Shown here piece by piece: positions 1 to 8,123 of a DNA stretch of 40,868 nucleotides. Made by a program: the position numbers and the translations under genes. The stretch comes from Terriglobia bacterium (GTDB taxonomy: Bacteria > Acidobacteriota > Terriglobia > Acidiferrales > UBA7541): the NCBI GenBank assembly GCA_020072765.1, contig JAIQGD010000020.1, positions 1 through 40,868 on the forward strand, in the 5' to 3' direction. Positions within the stretch are counted from its first letter, which is position 1, and every line of letters begins with the position of its first letter. The notes under the pieces are model-generated. The model was not told where the DNA came from. It saw nothing but the letters and a program-made list of their open reading frames with translations, and ran no database searches.

Positions 1-24
1 GAAATAGACAGGTCAGAGCGCTGA

Positions 25-1572
25 TCAGAAGCGCCCAAACCGAGTCCTTCGATCCCACTCTAACAGTGCGTCGCGCCGATTAAATCCAAAACCCGGACCA
101 AGTTGCGACAGTTTTCCCGACTTCAAGTCTGCTTCTAGGATTCTTAAAGCCTCATGCATTCCACCACAATTCTTGGCTTTCTGCTTGAACCAGTCTAAGG
201 CTTGGGAAGTTGAGTCGGCCTGATCGTCATATTTTCCCTTAGGGAAGCTAGCAAGTTCGTGTAGATATTCGCCGAGCCAAGGAGCTTTGTCAGGAAGGAC
301 AACAAAGCCATTCTCAATGGTGCTCGTGACCGAATGCATCCGCATGATCTTGTCGCCGTCGGGTGCATATTTCTTGACTGCGTGCATCCCCTCACTGATT
401 AGGTCTTGGATCAGTTGTGTGCCCGAGGCCTTGTCTTCGATCAGTACGGTCTTCGCCTCGAACATCTGAGCTTGCTCCCGAACGGCTCGCTTCAATTCTG
501 GATAGCCGATCCGTTTGCGAAAGACCGCCAACAGGTAAAGTTTCTTCTTTGCTACACCCCAAGTAGTGCAGACGCTGCAGTTGTTGAGTTCGCCTGGTTT
601 GTTGGCCGTATCCCAACTCTGGAAGAGCAGCTCAAATTTCTCCGGCAGATCAGCCGCAGTGTATGTCTTAAACCATTCCGTCTTCACTAATCCTCCGCCC
701 AGTGGCGAAGGGCTCTGTTGGTACTGACCCGAGAAGTGATATTCCCCTTGAGCCTCGCGCAGGTGATTCAGCACCTCGAGTGGTTCTCGCTCCGGATGGA
801 GGGCCGCGCCTGCCTCGCGCTTAAAGTGTCGTCTCCCCGAAAGCGTTTGGACCACATGAATCTCGTCCTCTTCAGCAATAGCGGCAAGCCGGATCAACGT
901 CCAGGGCTCCATTCGGAGAACGTGCCCCACCAGATCGTCCTCATGCAGTCTCTGCATGATTAAGATGATGCACCCCTTCCTCTTATCGTCTAAGCGACTG
1001 TAGACTGTGTGATCAAACCAATCGTTGACTCCCTTGCGCTGGGTATCGGAAAGAGCTTCGTCTGGTTTCAGAGGGTCGTCGATGATGATGTAATCTGCAC
1101 CTCTCCCTGTCAGCACGCCACCGACGGACGTCGAAAGGCGAAATCCCTGTTCTGTAGTGATAAATTCCTGGAGCCCTTGGCGCTGAGACAACAAACGGGT
1201 ACGGGGAAACAAGGCCCGGTACCAAGCACTATTCATAATCGTGCGGCAATCCATAGCGTGCTTGTTAGCTAGGTCCTGACCGTAGCTGGCGCAAATGATT
1301 TTGGCAGAGGGGTCATGGCCCAGAAGAAACGCGACAAAAGCAACCGAGGCGCAGTGCGATTTGAGAGAGCGCGGTGGCTGATTGATAATGAGTCGGGAGG
1401 TCTTTCCACGTCTGCAGTCTTCTAGGGCCGACGAAACCACCTGGATATGCCAGTTCCGCAGGAATATCGTCGTCGGATTTAGTTCGTAGAAACATTGTTC
1501 GGTGAAGGCATATAAATCCTGTCGCAACAGCGCAGCATAGTCACTCGGTGTCAGTATCGGAATCATCTGCAT
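25..1572 (-). CDS. Phage terminase large subunit
   Basis: Predicted DNA-packaging motor: an ATPase that translocates phage DNA into the capsid plus an RNase H-like nuclease that cuts the concatemer. The 515-residue length is normal for the family. An N-terminal ATPase shows a variant Walker A at residues 64-72 (NQPPRSLKS) and a Walker B ending in two aspartates at 161-166 (YIIIDD). The C-terminal nuclease shows its acidic set at D321 (FQSWDTA), E379/D380 (IEDKASG) and D449/D450/D453 (KYDDQAD). It overlaps the DUF5681 gene upstream by 32 nt, which suggests translational coupling. No portal or capsid gene is visible, but the window starts just after this gene's end, so these may lie outside. 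The assignment is firm from motif order; whether the phage or element is functional cannot be judged. Confidence 0.93.
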   Translation of the reverse strand: MQMIPILTPSDYAALLRQDLYAFTEQCFYELNPTTIFLRNWHIQVVSSALEDCRRGKTSRLIINQPPRSLKSHCASVAFVAFLLGHDPSAKIICASYGQDLANKHAMDCRTIMNSAWYRALFPRTRLLSQRQGLQEFITTEQGFRLSTSVGGVLTGRGADYIIIDDPLKPDEALSDTQRKGVNDWFDHTVYSRLDDKRKGCIILIMQRLHEDDLVGHVLRMEPWTLIRLAAIAEEDEIHVVQTLSGRRHFKREAGAALHPEREPLEVLNHLREAQGEYHFSGQYQQSPSPLGGGLVKTEWFKTYTAADLPEKFELLFQSWDTANKPGELNNCSVCTTWGVAKKKLYLLAVFRKRIGYPELKRAVREQAQMFEAKTVLIEDKASGTQLIQDLISEGMHAVKKYAPDGDKIMRMHSVTSTIENGFVVLPDKAPWLGEYLHELASFPKGKYDDQADSTSQALDWFKQKAKNCGGMHEALRILEADLKSGKLSQLGPGFGFNRRDALLEWDRRTRFGRF

Positions 1573-1975
1573 CGCCCTCGTTGTTCCGTTTCAGGCGTTC
1601 CAAAATACCCTGCACAACCCTCTCGTCGACCTCGGGAAGGACAGGATTGGAGGCGGTCGCATCGCTCATGCGCTCCTCAGCAGACGCGACTAAAGCTGAC
1701 AATAGCCGCAGCGCGCTGAGGTCTCCCGAGGCCGCCTTGTTCGTGAGCTGTTTGAGAGCAGCTTCGAACTTGCTGATGGTCTTGCGCTTGCCGTTCTCAA
1801 TGGTGCCCACCTTTTCACGCAATATACGTCCGAGCATGGTCGCCATGTTCACGGAGCCCCTCGGGCGGCCCTTGGGGTTACCGGACTGGCCTGGTTTGAA
1901 ACGCGTATGCTCCGGTGGTCTACCGTAGCCCACGCTTGCGGACTTTCGTTTCTTTGATTTGATTCGCTTCTTCAT
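1541..1975 (-). CDS. DUF5681 domain protein (terminase-associated)
   Basis: A 144-residue protein with a very basic N-terminus followed by the Gly/Pro/Lys-rich DUF5681 signature (RFKPGQSGNPKGRPRGS), then a helical acidic C-terminus. DUF5681 proteins are usually encoded immediately before terminase large subunits and are suspected small-terminase or DNA-binding partners; that role is inferred from context. A longer reading frame extends upstream, but the ATG at 1975 is preferred. It is preceded by a strong ribosome site (GGAGGAGGAG, 4 nt before the ATG), and the protein then begins MKKRIKSKKRKS. It overlaps the methyltransferase gene by 56 nt and the terminase by 32 nt, so the three form one leftward operon. 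Confidence 0.8.
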   Translation of the reverse strand: MKKRIKSKKRKSASVGYGRPPEHTRFKPGQSGNPKGRPRGSVNMATMLGRILREKVGTIENGKRKTISKFEAALKQLTNKAASGDLSALRLLSALVASAEERMSDATASNPVLPEVDERVVQGILERLKRNNEGDADDSDTDTE

Positions 1976-3287
1976 TACTCTCCTCCTCCATTTCGGCGAA
2001 GGATCTGCCGTTCGCCGCATGTACTGCGGTCCCTCCGGTGAACTCTTGCCAACGGCGTACAGCTGTGTCGACGTAAATGGGGTCGAGCTCCATGCCGTGG
2101 CAGATCCTGCCCGTTCGCTCAGCCGCAATCACCGTCGTGCCACTGCCCAAGAACGGGTCAAGAACGCGCTCGCCACGGGAGGAACAATCCATGATTGCGT
2201 CCGCAACGAGTGCCACGGGTTTAACAGTCGGATGAAGCGCCAAGAGATTACCCTCACTCGTATTCCGAGAAAAAGTGTTGGCTCCGGGGTATCTCCACAC
2301 ATTGCTGCGCGACCGACCAAATCGCCCCAGCTGGATATTGTTGCGATGAGAAGCCTTGCCGTTCCGGAACGCGAAGACCAGTTCGTGCTGACTCCTATAA
2401 AGAGACCCCATGCCCGCGTTATCTTTGGTCCAGACACAGACATTTAGAAGGTCCAAGTGGTCAGCGCATCCTGCCGCAAGCAGCTCTCCCATGTGGCGCC
2501 AGTCAATGCACACGTAGATGACGCTTGGAATTCTGCTGCTCGCGGCCACGCGAGCGAGGGCTTGCGTCAAGAATTGACGAAACTCCAGTTCGCTCATCTC
2601 ACCGGAAGCCATTACAAATTCACGATGAGATGTCTTTCCATTGCCGCTGGCGTGACCTGCAATTCGCACGTTGTAGGGAGGATCGGTGAAGACCACGTTC
2701 GCTTTATGGCCATCCATCAGCATCTCGTAATCAGCCAGGGAAAGCGCATTCCCACATAAGACTTTGTGCTTTCCCAGAATCCACAGATCGCCGAGTTCGC
2801 TGACTACTGCAGATGAGGCCTCAGGCATTGCATCAGCGGGGTCCTCCTTTCCCTGCGGTGCGAGAGACAGGTTTTCGATCATCAAATCAATCTCGCCCAT
2901 CTCGAATCCCGTCGTCTCCAAACTGAAATCGATCTCAGCCTCCGACAGAATCTTCAGCTGTTCACCCAGCAGCTGTTGATCCCAGGCAGCGTTTTCTGTG
3001 AGCCGGTTATCTGCAATCCCAAACGCGCGAATCTGCTGTTCCGAAAGGTGCTCTAAACGGATCGTCGGGACGGTCGCAATACCTAAAACCTTGGCCGCGC
3101 ACACCCGCCCATGCCCTGCGATAACATTCGACTTCGCATCGATCAGAATCGGGACATTAAAACCAAAAGCCCCGATGCTGCTCGCCAACTGCGCAACTTG
3201 CTTGTCCGTGTGGATGCGTGTGTTTCGGGGGTTGAGCTTAAGGCGAGCAATTGAAATATATCTGACAGAGAGAGGGCATTGGGCCAT
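1920..3287 (-). CDS. ParB-like domain / DNA methyltransferase fusion
   Basis: A 455-residue two-domain protein. Residues 1-95 form a ParB/Sulfiredoxin-like domain with the GHGR motif (57-61, VIAGHGR). Residues 165-430 form an amino-methyltransferase with DPPY at 202-205, HPTVKP at 352-357 and the AdoMet-binding DPFLGSGTT at 377-385. The order DPPY before FxGxG is that of beta-class N6-adenine/N4-cytosine methyltransferases. Such fusions are common beside phage terminases and are thought to modify phage or host DNA, possibly to evade restriction. No partner endonuclease is adjacent, so it is an orphan enzyme. The start has a strong site (AAAGGAG about 8 nt upstream). The target sequence cannot be predicted. 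Confidence 0.9.
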   Translation of the reverse strand: MAQCPLSVRYISIARLKLNPRNTRIHTDKQVAQLASSIGAFGFNVPILIDAKSNVIAGHGRVCAAKVLGIATVPTIRLEHLSEQQIRAFGIADNRLTENAAWDQQLLGEQLKILSEAEIDFSLETTGFEMGEIDLMIENLSLAPQGKEDPADAMPEASSAVVSELGDLWILGKHKVLCGNALSLADYEMLMDGHKANVVFTDPPYNVRIAGHASGNGKTSHREFVMASGEMSELEFRQFLTQALARVAASSRIPSVIYVCIDWRHMGELLAAGCADHLDLLNVCVWTKDNAGMGSLYRSQHELVFAFRNGKASHRNNIQLGRFGRSRSNVWRYPGANTFSRNTSEGNLLALHPTVKPVALVADAIMDCSSRGERVLDPFLGSGTTVIAAERTGRICHGMELDPIYVDTAVRRWQEFTGGTAVHAANGRSFAEMEEESNEEANQIKETKVRKRGLR

Positions 3288-3348
3288 GTTCAGGACTCCT
3301 TTCGAACGAACATGGCCTAAGGTGAAGGGTCTCGCGCAGGAATACCAG

Positions 3349-3795
3349 TTACATTTGGGTCCAAAACGACCAGATTGAGTGGGGGCGTTTCACTTTGGGG
3401 GTCCTCTTGTTATGGCGAGGGTAGATCGGTCTTGTAGCAGCGCACAAATCGAACACTTTCGTTATCTGAGGCACAACCGCCTCCGGTGCAGGCATTGGAA
3501 GGCCAAGAACTCTATGTCTCATAATCGCAAGATCTTTCCAGACTGAGCGAAATCTGCCCTGGAACTGCTCGCTCGGATCCGCCGGTACGCCCATTAATAT
3601 CGTTCGAACCCCCTTCGGTCGATGTTTGGCCAAAGCCCTCCTTACGGTGGTGTTCGAAACTCGGGCTCCTGGGAAACTCTCCCGATATTGTTGCATCGCT
3701 TCTTCTATAGCCACTGAGTGTTTCTCTCCCCTGCTGCGCGCTTCATCGTAGAACCGCATAAGCCTGTAATCACGTTCAAATCGCCAAAGTTTCAT
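3349..3795 (-). CDS. Hypothetical protein, first gene of the terminase operon
   Basis: A 148-residue basic protein, not recognised. The N-terminal half is predicted helical (MKLWRFERDYRLMRFYDEAR, then a helix ending in a VSNTTVRRALAKH stretch that resembles a helix-turn-helix recognition region). The C-terminal half is Pro/Arg/Lys-rich. The start is well supported by an AAAGGGG ribosome site 6 nt before the ATG. It lies 61 nt upstream of the ParB-methyltransferase gene on the same strand and is therefore the promoter-proximal gene of the leftward phage block. A DNA-binding or small-terminase-like role is possible but is only inferred from the basic composition and position. Confidence 0.65.
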   Translation of the reverse strand: MKLWRFERDYRLMRFYDEARSRGEKHSVAIEEAMQQYRESFPGARVSNTTVRRALAKHRPKGVRTILMGVPADPSEQFQGRFRSVWKDLAIMRHRVLGLPMPAPEAVVPQITKVFDLCAATRPIYPRHNKRTPKVKRPHSIWSFWTQM

Positions 3796-3932
3796 AGAAT
3801 TCCCCTTTCATGGTAGTCAACCTGCGCCTCCCCTTGGCGGGTCATGCCAACCCTATCGGCAAAGTGTTTATTTCCCAAGGGCTGATTTTGAGCACACTTC
3901 AACTTCCTCGGTTCGGAATCTAGCAAAGTAAA

Positions 3933-3992
3933 CTCCGGCGGGCACATTCAGCAGTGTCTGTTCGCACGCGCTCGTAATTGAGTTCGCCGGAG
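3933..3992. repeat. 8-bp inverted repeat in the divergent promoter region
   Basis: CTCCGGCG at 3933-3940 is the exact reverse complement of CGCCGGAG at 3985-3992, with a 44-nt spacer. Position between two divergent operons is compatible with an operator or a recombination-related site. An 8-bp match in GC-rich DNA can also be chance. Confidence 0.35.
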
Positions 3993-4003
3993 CCTCTACT
4001 GCC

Positions 4004-4032
4004 TTGACCCACCTCCCTCGAGCAATTAAATG
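4004..4032 (+). promoter_or_regulatory. Candidate promoter for the DUF2924-recombinase operon
   Basis: A TTGACC -35 hexamer (4004-4009), a 17-nt spacer and TAAATG as a weak -10 (4027-4032), pointing toward the DUF2924 gene about 120 nt downstream. The -35 and spacing are good, the -10 is poor. Confidence 0.3.
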
Positions 4033-4159
4033 ACTTGCCCCTTAATTGTCCAGTGTTTCCCGACCCCTTTCCTCCCTGGCTTTCTTCTCCCGAGGGGCGA
4101 AGTTCGCTTGACTGTTTGCCCCCCGCGAGCGTGAATGTGCTGATGTTTAGGAGGAGAAA

Positions 4160-4621
4160 ATGGGCGCAAACATCTCAGGTCAGATCGCCAAATTGCGCGC
4201 CTTGCCACGGCAGCAGCTGCTCGAGATTTGGCAGAAGGTTTACCGGAGGGCTGCCCCAGAAGGAATCAGAAGAGAGCTGCTAGTTCCATTTATCGCCTAC
4301 AGAATCCAGGAAATCGCCCATGGTGGTCTCAAGCCCTCGACGCTCTCCGAACTCCGCCGAATTGCACGAGGCCTTCAAAAGCCTGGAGGGTCGACCGGGT
4401 CGAGAAGTCGGACCAGAATCAAATCCGGGACCCGCCTCATTCGTCAGTGGCGGGGGGAAGCGCACGAGGTCGGAGTAGCTGAATCGGGCTATGAGTACCG
4501 CGGGACCACCTACCAAAGCCTCTCCGAAATTGCGCGCAAGATCACCGGCACGCGTTGGTCCGGCCCTGCTTTCTTCGGTCTGAATGGCCCCAGGACTGTT
4601 CGAGGTCGCAGCAATGGCTGA
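4160..4621 (+). CDS. DUF2924 domain protein
   Basis: A 153-residue basic protein with the DUF2924 layout: an N-terminal helical stretch beginning IAKLRALPRQQLLEIWQKVY, a middle with an (L)RRELLVPFIAYRIQE helix, and a C-terminal module with the YEYRGTTYQSLSEIARKITG(T)RWSGPAFFGL pattern. That C-terminal module resembles the RAMA/SAWADEE-like modules that end in WxGP..FF. DUF2924 genes almost always precede a large serine recombinase, as here, and may help DNA binding or directionality; that role is not demonstrated. The ribosome site AGGAGGAG lies 3 nt before the ATG. Its stop codon overlaps the recombinase start (ATGGCTGA, 4614-4621), so the two are translationally coupled. Confidence 0.88.
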   Translation: MGANISGQIAKLRALPRQQLLEIWQKVYRRAAPEGIRRELLVPFIAYRIQEIAHGGLKPSTLSELRRIARGLQKPGGSTGSRSRTRIKSGTRLIRQWRGEAHEVGVAESGYEYRGTTYQSLSEIARKITGTRWSGPAFFGLNGPRTVRGRSNG

Positions 4622-6332
4622 CAAACGCGTTCGGTGTGCCATCTACACCCGTAAATCCTCAGAGGAAGGTCTTGAGCAGTCTTTCAACTCTCTTGAGGCT
4701 CAACAGGAAGCCTGCCGCGCCTACATCCTGAGCCAGAAGCACGAGGGTTGGACGGCACTAAACACTCGGTACGACGATGGCGGTTTCTCTGGTGGCACGA
4801 TGGAGCGCCCCGCACTGAAACAACTGTTGGACGACATTCTGGGCGGCAAGGTCGAAACAGTCGTCGTCTACAAGGTTGACCGCCTTACTCGTTCTCTCAG
4901 CGATTTTTCCAAGATTATCGAGGTGTTCGATTCGCACGGCGTCAGCTTCGTGTCCGTCACCCAGCAGTTCAACACGACCACTTCGATGGGCCGGCTTACC
5001 CTGAACGTCCTGCTATCGTTCGCCCAGTTCGAGCGGGAAGTTACCGGCGAGAGGATTCGGGACAAGATTGCCGCCTCGAAAAGGAAGGGAATGTGGATGG
5101 GAGGTGCCGTCCCTCAGGGCTACGATTGCGTGGAGCGTCGCCTTATAATCAATCCCCGAGAAGCGAGTATCGTACGAACAATCTTCCGCGAATACCTGCG
5201 CCTAGGCTGCGTCAGTGAACTCAAACGCTATCTGGATCAGAAGCAAATCCGCAGCAAGGCTCGAGTCAGTGCCGCAGGGCGAACCTATGGAGGTGCGACA
5301 TACTCACGGGGAGCCCTCTATCACCTGCTGAACAATCGCATTTACATTGGTGAAATCGCCCATCGAGGTAAGGCTCACCCCGGCCTACACGAAGCAATCG
5401 TTCCGCGAGAGCTGTGGAATAGGGTCGCAGCCCGCCTCGGAGAAAACAATCAGGCCCATCGAATCAAGAAGTCTCAGTCGACGCAGAGCTTGCTTACCGG
5501 CAAGCTGTTCGATAGCAACGGTATTCGGTTCACGCCAACACATGCTGTCAAGAACGCGAAGCGGTACCGCTACTACACTTCACAGACTGTGATCCAGCAG
5601 GCTGGCATCAAGCCCGTGATTTCTCGGTTCCCTGCTCAAGAACTGGAGCAGTTCGTCACGTCGCAGGTACGGCTCTTGCTCCGGACACCCTCCAAGTGCA
5701 CAGCCGGGATGAAAAACAGCCCAGTTAAAGGTGCGGCCACGGAACGATCCGAGGAGATGGCAAGCAGATGGACGAAACTTGAGACCTCGAAGCAGCATGA
5801 GTTCGTCAGGAACATACTGAGACGCGTAACGGTCGGTCAGACAACAGTGTGGATCGAGATAGACAGAATCAGCCTGCTAGCAACCTTACTGGGGCAGCGC
5901 CCCGAAGCTCTTCGTCCTGAGTGCGCGCGCAACCTTGGCATCCTAAGACTGACGGGCGAGTTCCAGGTTCTCCGCCGAGGAGGCGAACTTCGTGTCATCT
6001 CGCCTCACGGTGACCTATCGTTCCAAGGGAAGCGCGTGCCATCGTTGGTGAAGGCGGTCGCCCGCGCCCGCGACTGGTACGAACGAATCGTTGCCGGCGA
6101 GGTCACCACGATCAGTCAACTCGCGCAGAAATCAGGTCTGACCCGACGATATATCAGGCGAATCTTACAGTGCGGATATCTATCACCCCAGATCATCGAG
6201 GCACTTTTAACGGGCAAACATCGGCCCAACCTCACGCTCAAGCAATTCCTGCGCGGCGTGCCACTCAATTGGCGAGAACAAGAAGAAAGACTCCTTCGGC
6301 CACATCCCCGGCTGCCAGCGTTCTCCTGGTGA
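4614..6332 (+). CDS. Large serine recombinase (site-specific integrase)
   Basis: A 572-residue recombinase. The N-terminal resolvase/invertase catalytic domain (about 6-160) has the nucleophile serine in YTRKSS (S15/S16), the SLEAQ segment and the VYKVDRLTRSL arginine motif. It is followed by a 'recombinase' domain (about 175-290, NNRIYIGEIAHRG) and a long C-terminal region. The usual Cys4 zinc ribbon is replaced here by a cysteine-free stretch (LLTGKLFDSNGIRFTP), as in other DUF2924-linked recombinases. The role is integration, excision or inversion of the surrounding mobile element at att sites that I cannot identify. The ATG at 4614 is chosen because it overlaps the DUF2924 stop and gives MADKRVRCAIYTRKSS; an earlier ATG at 4584 adds ten non-conserved residues. 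Confidence 0.93.
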   Translation: MADKRVRCAIYTRKSSEEGLEQSFNSLEAQQEACRAYILSQKHEGWTALNTRYDDGGFSGGTMERPALKQLLDDILGGKVETVVVYKVDRLTRSLSDFSKIIEVFDSHGVSFVSVTQQFNTTTSMGRLTLNVLLSFAQFEREVTGERIRDKIAASKRKGMWMGGAVPQGYDCVERRLIINPREASIVRTIFREYLRLGCVSELKRYLDQKQIRSKARVSAAGRTYGGATYSRGALYHLLNNRIYIGEIAHRGKAHPGLHEAIVPRELWNRVAARLGENNQAHRIKKSQSTQSLLTGKLFDSNGIRFTPTHAVKNAKRYRYYTSQTVIQQAGIKPVISRFPAQELEQFVTSQVRLLLRTPSKCTAGMKNSPVKGAATERSEEMASRWTKLETSKQHEFVRNILRRVTVGQTTVWIEIDRISLLATLLGQRPEALRPECARNLGILRLTGEFQVLRRGGELRVISPHGDLSFQGKRVPSLVKAVARARDWYERIVAGEVTTISQLAQKSGLTRRYIRRILQCGYLSPQIIEALLTGKHRPNLTLKQFLRGVPLNWREQEERLLRPHPRLPAFSW

Positions 6333-6333
6333 A

Positions 6334-7086
6334 ATGGATCATCTGCAAAGAGTTGTCACAAAACTAAATAAATTGCTTGTGCAGAACTCTCCAAAGACTT
6401 TCAGCAGTGCGTGGATTCTTAAGCGTGCTCCCGGCTGTTACCGCTTCATCCGCAAACACATTCGGTCCGAGGTGGGCAGGATCGACTGGGACAGAATAAC
6501 CTGTGCACTTGAGCCGAAGCATCAAAAGCTCTGGACACCGCTAAACAAAAGAAAGGCTACACCATATAGCGATAGAGGAGAAGTTCGGCTGATTCTGAAT
6601 AAATATAGGAACAAGCTTTACGTTTTCATCGCCCCAGCCGACGCTATAGATTTACAAATTAGAGACAAAATCGCAGTGGCTCTTGTTCGCGTGGCCCAAG
6701 CAGGCAATTTGTTAGCCGCAACCGAGGTGGTTGAGCTCGTCAGCTACACAATTGGTGGATGGCTAGACAACCATCGCTACATCTCTCGTTGGAGAGGCCG
6801 CGAGGATGAGATTCGCGAGCAACTTGAGGGATGTATTCGTCGATATCGATACTCCGGTTCGTTTCTCAGGTATGTCTTCCGGACTCTCGAATGTGCCGGA
6901 AGAGGCATTGTTTCGCTTCATGCTTGCTCGCTGGATGAACCGATAGCTACGGATGTACGGGAGCGCAAGATAGACAAGGTAATCCACGATCCCGAGACCA
7001 ACGAAATAGCCTCTTACAAGCCACGGAGAGTGTGGTCTTTTGAATCGGGATCATCAGCTCGGTGGCAGGAAAGGAGCCGTCGGTGA
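6334..7086 (+). CDS. Putative sigma-70-like protein, third gene of the recombinase operon
   Basis: A 250-residue protein starting 1 nt after the recombinase stop, so co-transcribed with it. The first 100 residues are not recognised. Residues 115-190 resemble sigma region 2: a helix AVALVRVAQAGNLLAATEVV, then a helix with EDEIREQLEGCIRRYRYSG, then SFLRYVFRTLE, matching the pattern of a sigma factor's DD..Q.....AI..Y....F..YL. Residues 199-204 read SLDEPI, the phrase that opens region 3 in many sigma-70 proteins, followed by an acidic VIHDPETN stretch. No region 4 helix-turn-helix is seen. It may be a degenerate or anti-sigma-like regulator of the element. The family call is inference from pattern similarity only. 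Confidence 0.45.
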   Translation: MDHLQRVVTKLNKLLVQNSPKTFSSAWILKRAPGCYRFIRKHIRSEVGRIDWDRITCALEPKHQKLWTPLNKRKATPYSDRGEVRLILNKYRNKLYVFIAPADAIDLQIRDKIAVALVRVAQAGNLLAATEVVELVSYTIGGWLDNHRYISRWRGREDEIREQLEGCIRRYRYSGSFLRYVFRTLECAGRGIVSLHACSLDEPIATDVRERKIDKVIHDPETNEIASYKPRRVWSFESGSSARWQERSRR

Positions 7087-7272
7087 CGCCTGCTCCAGAT
7101 AGTACGTTTTATGAATGTCAGGCATAGCGGCACAGCTTCGGTCGAGGGTGAGCCAACGCTCCGAGCGCTGTAAAGGTCTCGAGCATGTTCTTACCGGACT
7201 CGAACGGACTCAAGTTTCAGCGGGCGCAGAAAAGTCCAATCGACTAGCCAATTGAATTTGCAGGAGGTTGGT

Positions 7273-7326
7273 TGGTGGACGCGATCGGGATCGTACCGCT
7301 CCTCGTATTTGGTCGTCAGACAACCA
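7273..7326 (-). pseudogene. Possible degenerate tRNA 3' part (CCA end, anticodon-arm-like hairpin)
   Basis: Read leftward, the piece ends in a CCA triplet (7275-7273) preceded by a putative acceptor strand CGCGTCC, then a T-arm-like segment with loop TACGATC (TTCGATC expected) whose stem has one mismatch. Upstream is a 5-bp hairpin (TGGTT/GACCA) with loop GTCTGAC, which would give anticodon CTG. The variable region is nine nt, and no matching 5' acceptor strand (GGACGCG) or D-arm precedes it. It could be a decayed tRNA remnant or a coincidence. Confidence 0.25.
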
Positions 7327-7726
7327 CAGTCTACTCGGATCCAAGAAGCCAACATTGTTATGGAATCAAGTGACCAAAAACCCCTCCCTGCCCAGAATCC
7401 CCAGTCCCTCGGTCTGTCGGAATCATTGGAAATTCGCTTGCCCAAAAATGCGCCGAGACCCGCCTCAAAAAGAACTGTTTCTGGGCACCCATGTGAGCTC
7501 GGCGCTTCGAACTTGGATGGAGTGGCAGCACATACGCAGTTGGAACACGCCGAGCGTGCTCAATTCTGAAATCCGTACTATGGCGCAGCAAATCGTGGCA
7601 TCTGTGACGGTAACTAGGTTCTCTTTAGCAGCCAGAATAACTTTGCAGTGTTTCAACAACACCTTCGTATAGTTACAAAGTGTTTCGCTTCGTCTCTCGA
7701 AATGCCTCAATTGTTGAAGAGGACCG

Positions 7727-7773
7727 TCCGGCCGAGCGGATTTGAACCACCGGCCTCCTGGTCCCGAACCAGA
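7727..7773 (-). pseudogene. tRNA-Pro(CGG) 3' half, probable attachment-site remnant
   Basis: Corresponds to tRNA positions 27-73. The anticodon stem TCTGG/CCAGG encloses loop TTCGGGA (anticodon CGG, with G37 as expected for Pro). The T-arm GGTGG/CCGCT encloses TTCAAAT, and the acceptor strand CGGCCGG is followed by A73. Similarity stops immediately 5' of the anticodon stem: no D-arm and no 5' acceptor (CCGGCCG) follow at 7774-7830. Instead there is a TTCCA/TGGAA inverted repeat (7774-7778, 7786-7790). This is the usual footprint of an element integrated into a tRNA 3' end. By orientation the intact gene should lie at higher coordinates, outside the window. Confidence 0.7.
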
Positions 7774-8123
7774 TTCCAAGGCTTATGGAACTCTGTTGAC
7801 CTCTGGTGTTCTTAGCTGCTTCTTGTTGAAAGCGTTGCGGCTCGCTGGTCGAAACGTGTTGAACTTTGATGAACTTGGATGCTTTCACCGGCACAAGTTC
7901 ATCTACATCTGCAGCGCTTGTCACGGATGGAAATCGAGCCACGGCTGAGATTTTGGCGAGGGACAGGACATAAGTATGTTCTGGATGGGCCATAGACCGA
8001 AGGCGATGTCCGAACTGTATTCCTGCATGGACGAGAACAGGATTTTCACTCGGGTTCTTGTGTTGGCTCGGGCGGGTCCGCATGTCGGAAGCGACTCCGG
8101 CATAATCACGGCCCGTCTTCGAT

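Larger units (their letters stand above)
3796..4159. other. Divergent intergenic control region
   Basis: 364 nt between the leftward terminase operon and the rightward recombinase operon, with no convincing gene. It should hold both promoters. It contains an 8-bp inverted repeat (3933-3940 and 3985-3992) and a candidate rightward promoter. The strong ribosome site AGGAGGAG (4149-4156) for the DUF2924 gene lies at its right end. Confidence 0.6.
7087..8123. other. 1-kb gene-poor junction with tRNA fragments
   Basis: Only short, mutually overlapping frames without recognisable domains or ribosome sites. It contains a 3' half of tRNA-Pro(CGG) at 7727-7773 and a weaker tRNA-like 3' piece at 7273-7326, both leftward. 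It separates the recombinase element from the P-type ATPase gene and looks like an integration or deletion scar. Confidence 0.6.
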
